A DNA stretch of 26,449 nt. It comes from SHLQ01 sp964562985 (GTDB lineage Bacteria > Actinomycetota > Acidimicrobiia > Acidimicrobiales > SHLQ01). Below the pieces are notes generated by a model. That model was given only the letters and a program-made list of their open reading frames with translations, made no database searches and was not told the DNA's origin. The stretch covers positions 1-26,449 of the forward strand of contig CAZLWE010000048.1 of the NCBI GenBank assembly GCA_964562985.1. The letters run 5' to 3'. The translations under genes were made by a program, and so were the position numbers. Positions 1 through 7,486 of this stretch are shown here, piece by piece. Numbering within the stretch: the first letter of the stretch is position 1; each line of letters begins with the position of its first letter.

Positions 1-54
1 ACTCCTGACCTCTTCCGTGCCACGGAAGCGCTCTACCAACTGAGCTATAGCCCC
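1..54 (-). tRNA. tRNA-Ala (anticodon GGC), 3' part cut off by window edge
   Basis: Read on the minus strand, the gene starts with acceptor strand GGGGCTA, then TA, a D-arm starting GCTC and ending GAGC, and an anticodon stem-loop CTTCC-GTGGCAC-GGAAG. The loop places GGC at positions 34-36, which decodes the Ala codon GCC. The variable region and TPsiC arm begin (GGTCAGGAGT) and run off the left edge of the window. The structure is standard for bacterial tRNA-Ala. The remaining 3' half, including whether CCA is encoded, cannot be seen. Confidence 0.93.
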
Positions 55-70
55 GGATTGTCGGAGGGTC

Positions 71-99
71 AGGTTAGCAGGGCTTCGGGGACTTGCGAA
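71..99 (-). promoter_or_regulatory. Candidate promoter of tRNA-Ala
   Basis: On the minus strand, TTCGCA (94-99) is followed after 17 bases by TAACCT (71-76). The -10 box fits the actinobacterial TANNNT pattern, and the expected start of transcription is about 10 bases before the tRNA 5' end at 54. This is a pattern match only. Confidence 0.45.
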
Positions 100-200
100 C
101 GCCATCGGCGTATCCGCAGATGCCAACATTTGGGCGATGTTGGCCGATAGGGGAATCCCCGTAAGCTTTGGCGGCTATCAGCGGGGTGGAGCGAGCAGCT

Positions 201-1211
201 ATGCAAGAGCAAATTGAGACCCTCGTGCGTGAGCACTTTGGGCTGTATGTGCATGCGGTGGTTCGCGAGCTTGCTGCTGGGCATATCAATGTGAGTTCCC
301 TGGTTCGCACCGATGACGGTGACGTCGTGGTCCAACGGCTGAACGAAGTAGCGTTCTCTGACCCCTCCGCGCTCATGTCCAACACCGAACTGATCCTGGA
401 ACGACTCGAGGAACGCAACTTGTCGGGAATGCGGTTCTTGCGAACGGTAGACGGCGGTTGGTTGGCCGAGGACGGCGGCGATCTCTGGCGTTGCTACCGG
501 TACATCGATGGGGAAGCGACGCCACCGATCACTACCCCAGAGGACGCACAGTCGGCCGCTCGTGCATTCGGCCGGTTCGCACATGCGATCGATGGTTTGG
601 AGCTCACCGCACATGTGAAGGGATATCACGATTTCGATCGGCGTATCGCCGACCTCGATGCGGCTGTTGCCGCCGATGAATCAGGACGACTTGAAACGTG
701 TGGCGATGCGGTTGATCAGATCGCCGCAACCGTCGATCGTCTGCGTCTGAGTTCGGGGTTCGATGCGTGGCAATCGGCTCCGACTCGCAATGCCCATAAC
801 GACGCAAAGGGCCCAAATTGCGTTGTAGGGCCAACGGGTGCACGCACGATAATCGACCTCGACACCACGATGCCCGGCACCGTGTTGTCCGACATTGGTG
901 AGCTGGTTCGTTCATCGACTCGCGATCTCCCCGACGCATCCCCGCAAGACCTAATGCTGCAGATCGAAGCAGTGAACCGAGGATTCCTCGCCGCATTCCG
1001 AGAGGCGCTCGAACCCGAGGAGCGAAGGGCGATGTTGCTCGCTGGGCCGCTACTCACGGTTGAGAACGCGGCTCGGTTTCTAGCCGACCACCTGCAGGGA
1101 GATCGGTACTACGGTGCGTCGGAGCCCGGGCAGAACCTTGCACGATGCCGGGTGCAGTTGGCACTTGCCTCGCGTCTTATTGAAGCGATCGAATGGGCTA
1201 CTGCCAACTAG
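201..1211 (+). CDS. NahK-like sugar/small-molecule kinase (APH phosphotransferase fold)
   Basis: This 336-residue protein has the aminoglycoside-phosphotransferase kinase fold. The catalytic loop HNDAKGPN (199-206) carries the base Asp201, and IDLDT (218-222) supplies the metal-binding Asp that replaces the DFG of protein kinases. VVVQRLNEVAF (43-53) and DLDTTMPGTVLSDIGELVR (219-237) closely resemble N-acetylhexosamine 1-kinase (NahK), so phosphorylation of an amino sugar at C1 is the best guess. No lacto-N-biose pathway genes are visible, so the substrate is open. The ATG at 201 is preferred because GGTGGA lies about 10 bases upstream; an in-frame TTG at 168 would add 11 residues. It is convergent with the next gene with a 5-base gap. 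Family assignment is firm, substrate is not. Confidence 0.8.
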   Translation: MQEQIETLVREHFGLYVHAVVRELAAGHINVSSLVRTDDGDVVVQRLNEVAFSDPSALMSNTELILERLEERNLSGMRFLRTVDGGWLAEDGGDLWRCYRYIDGEATPPITTPEDAQSAARAFGRFAHAIDGLELTAHVKGYHDFDRRIADLDAAVAADESGRLETCGDAVDQIAATVDRLRLSSGFDAWQSAPTRNAHNDAKGPNCVVGPTGARTIIDLDTTMPGTVLSDIGELVRSSTRDLPDASPQDLMLQIEAVNRGFLAAFREALEPEERRAMLLAGPLLTVENAARFLADHLQGDRYYGASEPGQNLARCRVQLALASRLIEAIEWATAN

Positions 1212-1216
1212 CTTCG

Positions 1217-1696
1217 CTAAGCGGCGTCACCGGTGTCGAGAACGATCATGTTGCAGAACACTCGACTCTCGCGCACGGGTGCGTCTGCGATTGAGTAGTA
1301 CTGCTCATCGGTGAATGGTCGAGACGGCGAAATGAGGGTTGCGTCGTCTACTCGTCGGATCTCTTCGGGCTCGCGTAGGTCGCCGTTGTTGAACACGTAC
1401 ACGTACTCGCTGTAGTTGGATTCGTCGCCATCGATGAGGGTGATGCGGACGTCGGTCGTGCCCTCCACCTGCTCGAGCTGGCAGGCGAGTTGGTCGATGT
1501 CGCCGAGGATCGGAATGTCAACACCGGGGATCGATGCCCAGGCGGGAAGGTCGATGACATCGTCCACGCCAGCGAGGCTAAGTCCGCCGATTAGGGCGAC
1601 CCCAGCAAGGCCGATGACGGCGAGCAGCTTGCCACGGGTTCGCGCAGGTTTTACAGGAGGGGTGCCGTCTTCGGGCGTGTCGATTCTCGCGCCCAT
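1217..1696 (-). CDS. Membrane-anchored protein of unknown function
   Basis: The family is not recognised. The 159-residue product has a short cytoplasmic N-terminus rich in Pro and basic residues, one hydrophobic segment at about 23-42, and a roughly 115-residue acidic domain probably outside the membrane. That domain has two cysteines (72 and 148) that could pair, and beta-strand-like stretches (VRITLIDGDE, SEYVYVFNNGD). The ATG at 1696 is chosen because AGAGAGG sits 5 bases upstream; an in-frame start at 1750 would add 18 residues but run into the thioredoxin promoter region. It is divergent from the thioredoxin-like gene and may share regulation with it. No function is proposed. Confidence 0.7.
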   Translation of the reverse strand: MGARIDTPEDGTPPVKPARTRGKLLAVIGLAGVALIGGLSLAGVDDVIDLPAWASIPGVDIPILGDIDQLACQLEQVEGTTDVRITLIDGDESNYSEYVYVFNNGDLREPEEIRRVDDATLISPSRPFTDEQYYSIADAPVRESRVFCNMIVLDTGDAA

Positions 1697-1727
1697 CGTT
1701 GCCTCTCTGCTCGGTCCGCCTGTGACC

Positions 1728-1737
1728 AGAGTACGCT
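1728..1737. promoter_or_regulatory. Overlapping divergent -10 boxes
   Basis: Within AGAGTACGCT, TACTCT is read on the minus strand (1728-1733) and TACGCT on the plus strand (1732-1737). Both match TANNNT and they share two bases. Expected transcription starts lie about 25 bases before the minus-strand ATG at 1696 and about 30 bases before the plus-strand ATG at 1774. The -35 regions are poor, so this is tentative. Confidence 0.3.
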
Positions 1738-1773
1738 CTGCAGTCGGCACCGGAAACAGGGAGGAAGACCCAC

Positions 1774-2409
1774 ATGGCTGACATCACCGATGAAACCTTC
1801 GGCACCGAGGTAGTCGAGCGTTCAGAAACAGTCCCGGTGGTGATCGACCTGTGGGCAGATTGGTGCGGCCCGTGCAAGACCCTCGGTCCGATCCTGGAGA
1901 AGGTGGTCGGTGAAACGCAGGGTCTCGTCGAGTTGGCCAAAGTGGACGTGGAGGCAAACCCGCAGGTTGCTGGCGCCTTCCAGGTGCAGTCGATTCCTGC
2001 GGTGTACGCCATGAAGGACGGGAAGATCATCGACGGGTTCGTCGGAGCCCTTCCCGAAGCCGAGGTTGTGGCATTCGTACAGCGTGTACTCGACGCCTCA
2101 ACAGGCGCAGCGCTGAGCGGTGAAGATGGTGAAGATGGCGCCCAAATTGAGGACGCGGAGGTCGTGCCTAAAGATGCGGCGCCGGCTGCACCGCTCATCT
2201 CCGAACCCGGTGGCGATGTCGTCCCCGAAGCGCCTGCCCCAACAGCTGGGGAGGCCGATGCGATCGAGAGTGAGTTGCAGAGCCTGCTTACCCAGGTGAA
2301 GGACGATGACACGGCACGTGAGCGTTACCTCGAACTCCTGGAGCAGTTGGGCGTCGAGGACCCTCGCACCAACCTCTATCGCCGAAAGTTGGCCACCGCT
2401 CTCTACTGA
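1774..2409 (+). CDS. Thioredoxin-domain protein with C-terminal extension (CnoX/YbbN-like)
   Basis: Residues 1-108 form a complete thioredoxin domain with the active site WCGPC (30-34) and the conserved cis-Pro in SIPAVYAM (Pro75). The protein is 211 residues long, about twice a plain thioredoxin. After an acidic, Ala/Pro-rich linker (about 110-163) comes a helical segment with the feel of the C-terminal TPR-like repeat of YbbN/CnoX co-chaperones (ESELQSLLTQV to the end). Known YbbN proteins are nearer 280-300 residues, so the TPR part here is short. A protein-folding or redox role in the cytoplasm is likely. The ATG at 1774 follows GGGAGGAAG, a strong ribosome binding site. It is divergent from the membrane protein before it. 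Confidence 0.88.
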   Translation: MADITDETFGTEVVERSETVPVVIDLWADWCGPCKTLGPILEKVVGETQGLVELAKVDVEANPQVAGAFQVQSIPAVYAMKDGKIIDGFVGALPEAEVVAFVQRVLDASTGAALSGEDGEDGAQIEDAEVVPKDAAPAAPLISEPGGDVVPEAPAPTAGEADAIESELQSLLTQVKDDDTARERYLELLEQLGVEDPRTNLYRRKLATALY

Positions 2410-2419
2410 GCTGGTGCAA

Positions 2420-2456
2420 GACCCCTAGCGCAGCCGTACCCGCCATTGCTAGGGTC
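2420..2456 (+). promoter_or_regulatory. Bulged inverted repeat with an extended -10 promoter for comEA
   Basis: GACCCCTAGC (2420-2429) pairs with GCTAGGGTC (2448-2456) except for one bulged C, with an 18-base loop. The right arm overlaps TGC-TAGGGT (2447-2455), an extended -10 box that would start transcription near 2462, about 40 bases before the comEA GTG. No T-run follows, so this looks more like a promoter/operator than a terminator. Confidence 0.35.
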
Positions 2457-2501
2457 GGTGACGGCTACTTCCCCCGTGTCACGATTTGAGGAAGTACCGC
2501 T

Positions 2502-3281
2502 GTGTCCGAATTGGACGCTTCTGCCCACACCGATCCGTTGCGCGCGCTCCGAGCGCAGGACCACCGACCGACATCGGAGGTTTGGCGCTCCCGCCTCCGA
2601 GACTGGTTGCCCCGCCGGAGATCCGGGGACGCGCCACTCGTGCGTCCGTGGCTGTTCGGTGCCCTCGCAATCCCTGTCGTGCTCGTGGTTGGTTGGCAAA
2701 GCTATGTAGCTACTGACCCGCCGATCGAGTCGAGTCTCCCGTTGGCGAGCGAGGTAGGCCCGTTGACGAGTGCCGATGTCGCTGTACCTGTTGGAGCTGA
2801 TGTCGCTGGGGATGCCCCGGTAGCAACCAATGCGCCTTCGGGCATGGTCGTCGTGCATGTCGCTGGTGCGGTGTTACGCCCAGGCTTGATCATCGGCGAG
2901 CCGGGTTGGCGGATGAACGACGCCGTGCTGGCCGCTGGTGGTCCAGCCGCCGACGCGGATCTCGATCGGGTGAACCTGGCCGCGCCGCTGGTCGATGGCG
3001 AGCGGCTCTTCATTCCCGAGGTCGGGGAGGAGGCCCCCGAGGTCGTCACCTCGGCGGATTCCGACTCGGGTACGTCCGAGAGGCTCGCCGTCGATGTCAA
3101 CACAGCTGATCGGACGGAGTTGGAATCGCTCCCGGGGATTGGGCCGGTAACGGCCTCCGCGATCGTCGACCATCGTTCTACGCACGGCGCTTTCGCAACG
3201 GTGGACAACCTCGTCGCGGTCCGAGGAATCGGCGCGGCCACCGTTGATCAACTGCGTGACCATGTCCGAGTCGGTCGCTGA
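2502..3281 (+). CDS. comEA: ComEA, DNA-binding competence protein
   Basis: ComEA is the membrane-anchored receptor that binds incoming double-stranded DNA for transport through ComEC. The 259-residue protein has a basic cytoplasmic N-terminus, one membrane segment (about 48-70), a low-complexity linker, an SLBB-type domain (about 115-173, VVVHVAGAVLRPG at its start) and a C-terminal helix-hairpin-helix DNA-binding domain (about 196-256). The two hairpins are marked by LPGIG (210-214) and VRGIG (240-244), and VDVNTAD before them is typical of the family. The GTG start at 2502 has GAGGAAG eight bases upstream. Its 3' end overlaps comEC by 20 bases. Length and domain order are normal for actinobacterial ComEA. 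Confidence 0.95.
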   Translation: MSELDASAHTDPLRALRAQDHRPTSEVWRSRLRDWLPRRRSGDAPLVRPWLFGALAIPVVLVVGWQSYVATDPPIESSLPLASEVGPLTSADVAVPVGADVAGDAPVATNAPSGMVVVHVAGAVLRPGLIIGEPGWRMNDAVLAAGGPAADADLDRVNLAAPLVDGERLFIPEVGEEAPEVVTSADSDSGTSERLAVDVNTADRTELESLPGIGPVTASAIVDHRSTHGAFATVDNLVAVRGIGAATVDQLRDHVRVGR

Positions 3282-5109
3282 AACCGGCGCCACAAGACCC
3301 AGACCGAACGGTGTCGCCATCGTGGGGTTCACCCTCGCGCCGATTCTCGGCGCGATCTGGATCGCCCGACTACCGGCGACCGCGTTGATTGTGGCGGTCG
3401 TCGTCGTCGGGGTCGGCGCGTTGGTGACTTGGTCACCGTATTGGATCGTGGTGGCCGTGGCTCTGGTAGTTGGGGTGCGTGCCGATGGTGCACTGGAATC
3501 GCTGACCGCGGCGCGATCAGGTCCGGTCGATGGCCAAGCGATCACCATGGTCAGCGATCCCCGCGATGGCGCCTTTGGCACCTGGGCCATTGTGGAGTTC
3601 GGCGATGAACGCCTGGTCGCCTCCGTAACGGGGTTGGGGGCGTCGTTGGTGTCGGTCGACGCTGGCGACGAGCTACTCGTGACCGGATCGGTGATCGGTC
3701 GATCGCCCGAATCGAACTGGCAGGTGAGCAATCACCTGGTGGGATCGTTGCGGATAGTGGACGTCGTTTCCCATGATGAGGCCACCGGGCTTGCGGGTTT
3801 GGCAAATCGCTTTCGCGACGTGCTCGCAGACGGTGCACGGTCGCTCTCACCACAACGCCGGGCATTGCTCGCCGGCCTCACCGTCGGGGATGATCGTGAG
3901 CAGTCAGCGGTGACCGCAGATGATTTCCAAGCAGCTGGGCTCGGTCACTTGCTCGCGGTCTCCGGTCAGAACGTCGTGTTCGTGCTCATCATCGCCGGAC
4001 CGCTGCTCAAGCGGGTGCGTAGCCCGGGTCTACAGGTGGCCGCCACCATCGCCGTCCTGGTGCTATTCGGGTTCGTCACGCGCTTTGAGCCATCGGTGAC
4101 TCGGGCCTTGTCGATGGTTTCATTGGCGGTGATTGCGTCAGCGGTCGGGCGTCCCGCCGATGCGTCCCGAACCCTGCCCGTCGCGGTCCTCGGGTTGTTG
4201 CTGTGGGATCCGTTGCTCGCGTGGTCGCTCGCGTTCCAACTCTCGGTTGCCGCAACCCTGGGGCTCCTCGTCATCGCTCCCGTTCTTCAAGATCGCTTCC
4301 GCGGCCCCGAGGTCCTCCGTGGGTTGTCGAGTGCCACGATTGGCGCGCAGCTAGCCGTTGCGCCATTGCTCGTGCTGATCTTCGACGACGTGTCCCTCAT
4401 CGCACTGCCGGCGAACCTGCTCGCCGTTCCGGTATCGGGCGTGATCATGATGTGGGGGATGACGGCCGGTTTCGTGGCCGGCGTTGTTCCCGCGGAGATC
4501 GCCGCCCTGATCCATCTGCCGACGAGCATCGGCCTGTGGTGGCTAGAGACGGTCGCCCGGTTCGCCGCCACTGCGCCGGTGGCTCCGCTGGCCTCGCGTG
4601 GGGCTGTCATCGTCCTTGGAGCCGGGGGGTTGGCCGTTGTCGCCAGGTGGGTCGGCTACGTCGGGCTCAGTCGGTTGGCTTCGGTTCTGGTCATCCTTGT
4701 GCTGGCAGTCCCGTTGCTGACCCCACGGCCTTTGCCCGCTGGACGCCATCAGCTCGACACCGGGTTGACGGTGTTTCGCCATGGCCGTGCCGACGTTGTT
4801 GTCCTCGACGGAGCTCGCGACCCAGAGGACGTCCTCGCCTTGTTGCGCAGGGCCCGACTCGGGCGGATCGATCTCGTGGTGGCGGTCTCGGGATCGCGCG
4901 ATGACGGTCGTGTGGTGCGCGCGATCGACGAACGATACGACATTCTGGATATCTGGGCCCCCGTAGGCCATCAGGTCCCGAATGCTCGAACGGTGCCGGG
5001 GTTGCGGGGCACGCTTGGCTCCCTCGGAATTCGAGTTAACGCCGACGGTGAGGTCGAGGTGTTCTCCGATGAGGAAAGTGCAGGTGATCGGCTAACGTCT
5101 GGCGGGTGA
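3262..5109 (+). CDS. comEC: ComEC, DNA-uptake channel with degenerate C-terminal domain
   Basis: ComEC forms the membrane channel for single-stranded DNA in natural transformation. This protein has N-terminal membrane helices, a soluble beta-rich domain (about 75-170), then the competence domain with a long series of helices (about 180-490) containing LLAVSGQNV (about 230-238), the family signature. At 615 residues it is shorter than the usual 700-800. The C-terminal part (about 495-615) sits where the metallo-beta-lactamase-like nuclease domain normally lies, but the HxHxDH metal site is absent: at the equivalent position the sequence reads DLVVAVSGSRDD. The ATG at 3262 overlaps comEA; an in-frame TTG at 3244 is possible. 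Neither has a clear ribosome binding site, so translation is probably coupled. Confidence 0.93.
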   Translation: MSESVAETGATRPRPNGVAIVGFTLAPILGAIWIARLPATALIVAVVVVGVGALVTWSPYWIVVAVALVVGVRADGALESLTAARSGPVDGQAITMVSDPRDGAFGTWAIVEFGDERLVASVTGLGASLVSVDAGDELLVTGSVIGRSPESNWQVSNHLVGSLRIVDVVSHDEATGLAGLANRFRDVLADGARSLSPQRRALLAGLTVGDDREQSAVTADDFQAAGLGHLLAVSGQNVVFVLIIAGPLLKRVRSPGLQVAATIAVLVLFGFVTRFEPSVTRALSMVSLAVIASAVGRPADASRTLPVAVLGLLLWDPLLAWSLAFQLSVAATLGLLVIAPVLQDRFRGPEVLRGLSSATIGAQLAVAPLLVLIFDDVSLIALPANLLAVPVSGVIMMWGMTAGFVAGVVPAEIAALIHLPTSIGLWWLETVARFAATAPVAPLASRGAVIVLGAGGLAVVARWVGYVGLSRLASVLVILVLAVPLLTPRPLPAGRHQLDTGLTVFRHGRADVVVLDGARDPEDVLALLRRARLGRIDLVVAVSGSRDDGRVVRAIDERYDILDIWAPVGHQVPNARTVPGLRGTLGSLGIRVNADGEVEVFSDEESAGDRLTSGG

Positions 5110-5360
5110 AGCGCGTCGTCGGAAACTCAGCTCAGGAGCTGATGCAACGAGTGGCTGAAATCCGCGCTGATAATTCCGTCGCGGCTATCGAGGTGACCGT
5201 ACCTGCGAACCTTGATGAGGACGAAACGATTGCCCTGTGCTCCACCCTGGCCGCGCTGGGTGTGTTCAACATCCGCGGCGCTGATGCCACGATCGTGCGA
5301 CGGTGTGTCGACACCGCTCGAGCGGTATCGAGCGCCGAACTAGGAGCCATCCAGCCATGA
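5106..5360 (+). CDS. Small conserved-looking protein between comEC and holA, function unknown
   Basis: The family is not recognised. The 84-residue product is soluble, acidic, and alternates helix and strand (AIEVTVPANL, FNIRGADATIVRRCVDTARAV). The last part faintly recalls the C-terminus of dihydropteroate synthase-fold (TIM-barrel) proteins, but this is too weak for a call. Reality of the gene is supported by its exact packing: its GTG overlaps the comEC stop as GTGA, and its own stop overlaps the holA ATG as ATGA. Such coupling on both sides suggests it is made together with ComEC and the polymerase delta subunit. Confidence 0.72.
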   Translation: MKRVVGNSAQELMQRVAEIRADNSVAAIEVTVPANLDEDETIALCSTLAALGVFNIRGADATIVRRCVDTARAVSSAELGAIQP

Positions 5361-6367
5361 CGGTCACGCTTCTCAAAGCGAACGACGGCACGCTCTTATC
5401 GAAGGCCGTCTCGTCGACGGTCTCGGATCTGGTCGGAGGCGGTGACGCGTCGCTCATGGTCGAGGAGCTCACCGAGGAGCAATATCGGATGGAGGACGAG
5501 TCGTTCGCGCTGACGCGGCTGGTCGACTCGGCACAGACCCCGCCCTTTCTCACCGAGCATCGGGTGGTAGTGGGCCGTCACCTTGGTCGCTTTTCCAAGG
5601 CCGCAGATGTCGAGGGATTGGTGGCGTACCTCGAATCTCCGTTGGATTCCACGAACCTCGTTCTGGTCTGGGAGAAGGGGGTCTCCCCGAAACAAGACCG
5701 CCTTGGAGCGATTCCCAAGAGCCTGAGCACGGCGATCGAGGCCGCGGGTGGAAAGATGCTCGACGTCGGGATCCCTGGCGGTAAGGGCGCCAAGAACTGG
5801 CTCGACGCACAGCTGAAATCGGCGACCGTTCGCTTAGATGGCGCGGCGAAGGCGTCAATCGTCGACCGACTGGGGGAGGAGCGTTCTCGCGTGGTGGCAT
5901 TGCTCTCCACCTTGGAGGCCGTCTATGGGGCCGATGAGGTCATCACCGCCCAACAGGTCGAGCCATTCCTGGGTGAATCGGGCGATGTCCCTCCGTGGGA
6001 TCTCACCGACGCCATCGACTCGGGCCGTATCAACGTCGCGCTAGAGAAGCTGCACCGGATGCTGGGTTCGGGTGGTCGTCATCCACTCCAGATCATGGCG
6101 ACGTTGCAAACCCACTACCTGCGAATGCTTCGCCTTGACGGAGCCCCGGTGGCAGGGGAGAAACAGGCAGCCGAACTGCTCGGAATGAAGGGCTCTACCT
6201 TTCCGGCCAAGAAGGCGCTGACTCAGACGAAACGGCTGGGTTCCGCCAACATCAAGAACGCGGTCGAATTGCTTGCTGAAGCAGACCGCAACCTGCGCGG
6301 GGAGATCGCGTGGCCGCCAGCACTGGTCGTCGAAGTGCTGGTCGCACGGTTAGCGAATCTCCGATGA
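5357..6367 (+). CDS. holA: DNA polymerase III subunit delta
   Basis: The delta subunit opens the beta sliding clamp as part of the clamp-loader complex. The 336-residue length is normal. The N-terminal domain (about 1-140) includes the FLTEHRVVVGRHLGRF and NLVLVWEKG stretches typical of HolA. The C-terminal collar domain (about 215-336) has the family pattern of short helices, including HPLQIMATLQTHYLRMLRL. In Gram-positive bacteria holA commonly lies directly after comEC, which agrees with the order here. The ATG at 5357 is chosen over upstream in-frame codons because it makes an ATGA overlap with the preceding small gene and has TAGGAG 10 bases upstream (5341-5346). Confidence 0.94.
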   Translation: MTVTLLKANDGTLLSKAVSSTVSDLVGGGDASLMVEELTEEQYRMEDESFALTRLVDSAQTPPFLTEHRVVVGRHLGRFSKAADVEGLVAYLESPLDSTNLVLVWEKGVSPKQDRLGAIPKSLSTAIEAAGGKMLDVGIPGGKGAKNWLDAQLKSATVRLDGAAKASIVDRLGEERSRVVALLSTLEAVYGADEVITAQQVEPFLGESGDVPPWDLTDAIDSGRINVALEKLHRMLGSGGRHPLQIMATLQTHYLRMLRLDGAPVAGEKQAAELLGMKGSTFPAKKALTQTKRLGSANIKNAVELLAEADRNLRGEIAWPPALVVEVLVARLANLR

Positions 6368-7467
6368 ACGTTCTGGCCATCATCGTCGGCATCATCCTCG
6401 TCGTTTCGGTCCTGGCCGACGTGGTGCACACGTTGGTCACCACAGGTATGCACGGCGGACGATGGTGGCTTACGCGGGTGTTGTACCAGGTGTCGTGGAG
6501 TTTGATTTCACGCTGCGGGAAGAGCTGCCGACAAGATCGCAACCGGGAGCGTCTCTATGCGGTCTACGCGCCGATATCGGTGCTCGCCATGCTCGTAACG
6601 TGGGTGACCCAACAAGTGGTTGGTTTTGGGCTGATCTGGTGGGGCCTTCGGGCAGGAATCGAGGGAAACGCGAGCCTGCTCGACTCCCTGTATTTCTCCG
6701 GCGTGGTCTACTTCACCGTTGGGTTCGGCGAGGTTGTCCCGGTTGACCAGGTTCCACGGTTCGGTGCACTGATCGAAGCGTTTGCTGGAGTGCTGACCAT
6801 TGCGCTCGTCATTGGCTACCTACCTGCGCTCTACTCCGCGTACAGCGAACGTGAACAGAAGCTTCTCACCCTCGACGATGGGTCCGAGCAACGGATCACC
6901 CCGACGAACCTCGTTCTGGCGAGATCTCGAAACGCCGACCCGGCAAGCCTCGACGACTTCTTCGGCGAGTGGGAGGCGTGGATTGCTCACGTGCTCGAGA
7001 CCCATACGACGTTTCCTATGCTCCGTCTGTTTCGTTCCGAACACTCCGGCCAGAACTGGATTACTGCGCTCGGACTGATCGCAGACGCATCGCTGCATGT
7101 GGAACTCACCGAGGAGGGCCGCAGCGGCCCTGCCTATTGGACTCTGCGGCGTGCGGCGACGTTGTTGTCGATGCTGGCGCAAGGGGCGGATCTCACCCAA
7201 TACCGCGAGCGTCTCGACGCTTCGTACGCACAAGGCGAGGCGTACCGGACCATTTACGACGCCATGGCCGACCATGGCTTTGCCATGTCTCCATTCGAGG
7301 AAGCTCAGGCACGTGGCCTGGAACTGCGGCGGACATTCGACGCGCAGTTGGAGTACCTCATCGACCAGTTCGACGCGCCCCGTGGCTTCTGGGGCCACAA
7401 GATCGGCCACCGCCTCGACATTCCCGGAGCCGTGCCGGTCGAAACGACGGATTCCGTCTTCGAATAG
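6364..7467 (+). CDS. Two-TM K+ channel-like membrane protein with soluble C-terminal domain
   Basis: The 367-residue protein has an N-terminal membrane segment (about 1-25), a second at about 66-93, a pore helix (about 106-117), the selectivity-filter-like sequence TVGFG (118-122) and a last helix (about 132-160). This is the Ion_trans_2 pore layout; the K+ channel consensus is TVGYG and Tyr-to-Phe is a known variant. The C-terminal 200 residues are soluble and mostly helical. They are not a recognisable RCK/TrkA domain, since no nucleotide-binding GxGxxG is seen. The ATG at 6364 overlaps the holA stop as ATGA, so it is probably translated from the comEA-holA transcript. Potassium conduction is likely but inferred. 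Confidence 0.82.
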   Translation: MNVLAIIVGIILVVSVLADVVHTLVTTGMHGGRWWLTRVLYQVSWSLISRCGKSCRQDRNRERLYAVYAPISVLAMLVTWVTQQVVGFGLIWWGLRAGIEGNASLLDSLYFSGVVYFTVGFGEVVPVDQVPRFGALIEAFAGVLTIALVIGYLPALYSAYSEREQKLLTLDDGSEQRITPTNLVLARSRNADPASLDDFFGEWEAWIAHVLETHTTFPMLRLFRSEHSGQNWITALGLIADASLHVELTEEGRSGPAYWTLRRAATLLSMLAQGADLTQYRERLDASYAQGEAYRTIYDAMADHGFAMSPFEEAQARGLELRRTFDAQLEYLIDQFDAPRGFWGHKIGHRLDIPGAVPVETTDSVFE

Positions 7468-7486
7468 CGGGGCCCCGGTCGCGGCG

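Noticed and set aside
1..54. tRNA as an integration site
   Set aside because: Only the 5' part is visible, and no integrase or repeated tRNA 3' end lies in the window.
4203..4904. 233-codon plus-strand frame inside comEC
   Set aside because: It is Arg/Gly/Pro-rich shadow sequence in another frame of a well-supported gene.
7468..7486. GGGGCCCC palindrome in the gap between the channel and methyltransferase genes
   Set aside because: No loop and no T-run; it cannot form a standard terminator hairpin.
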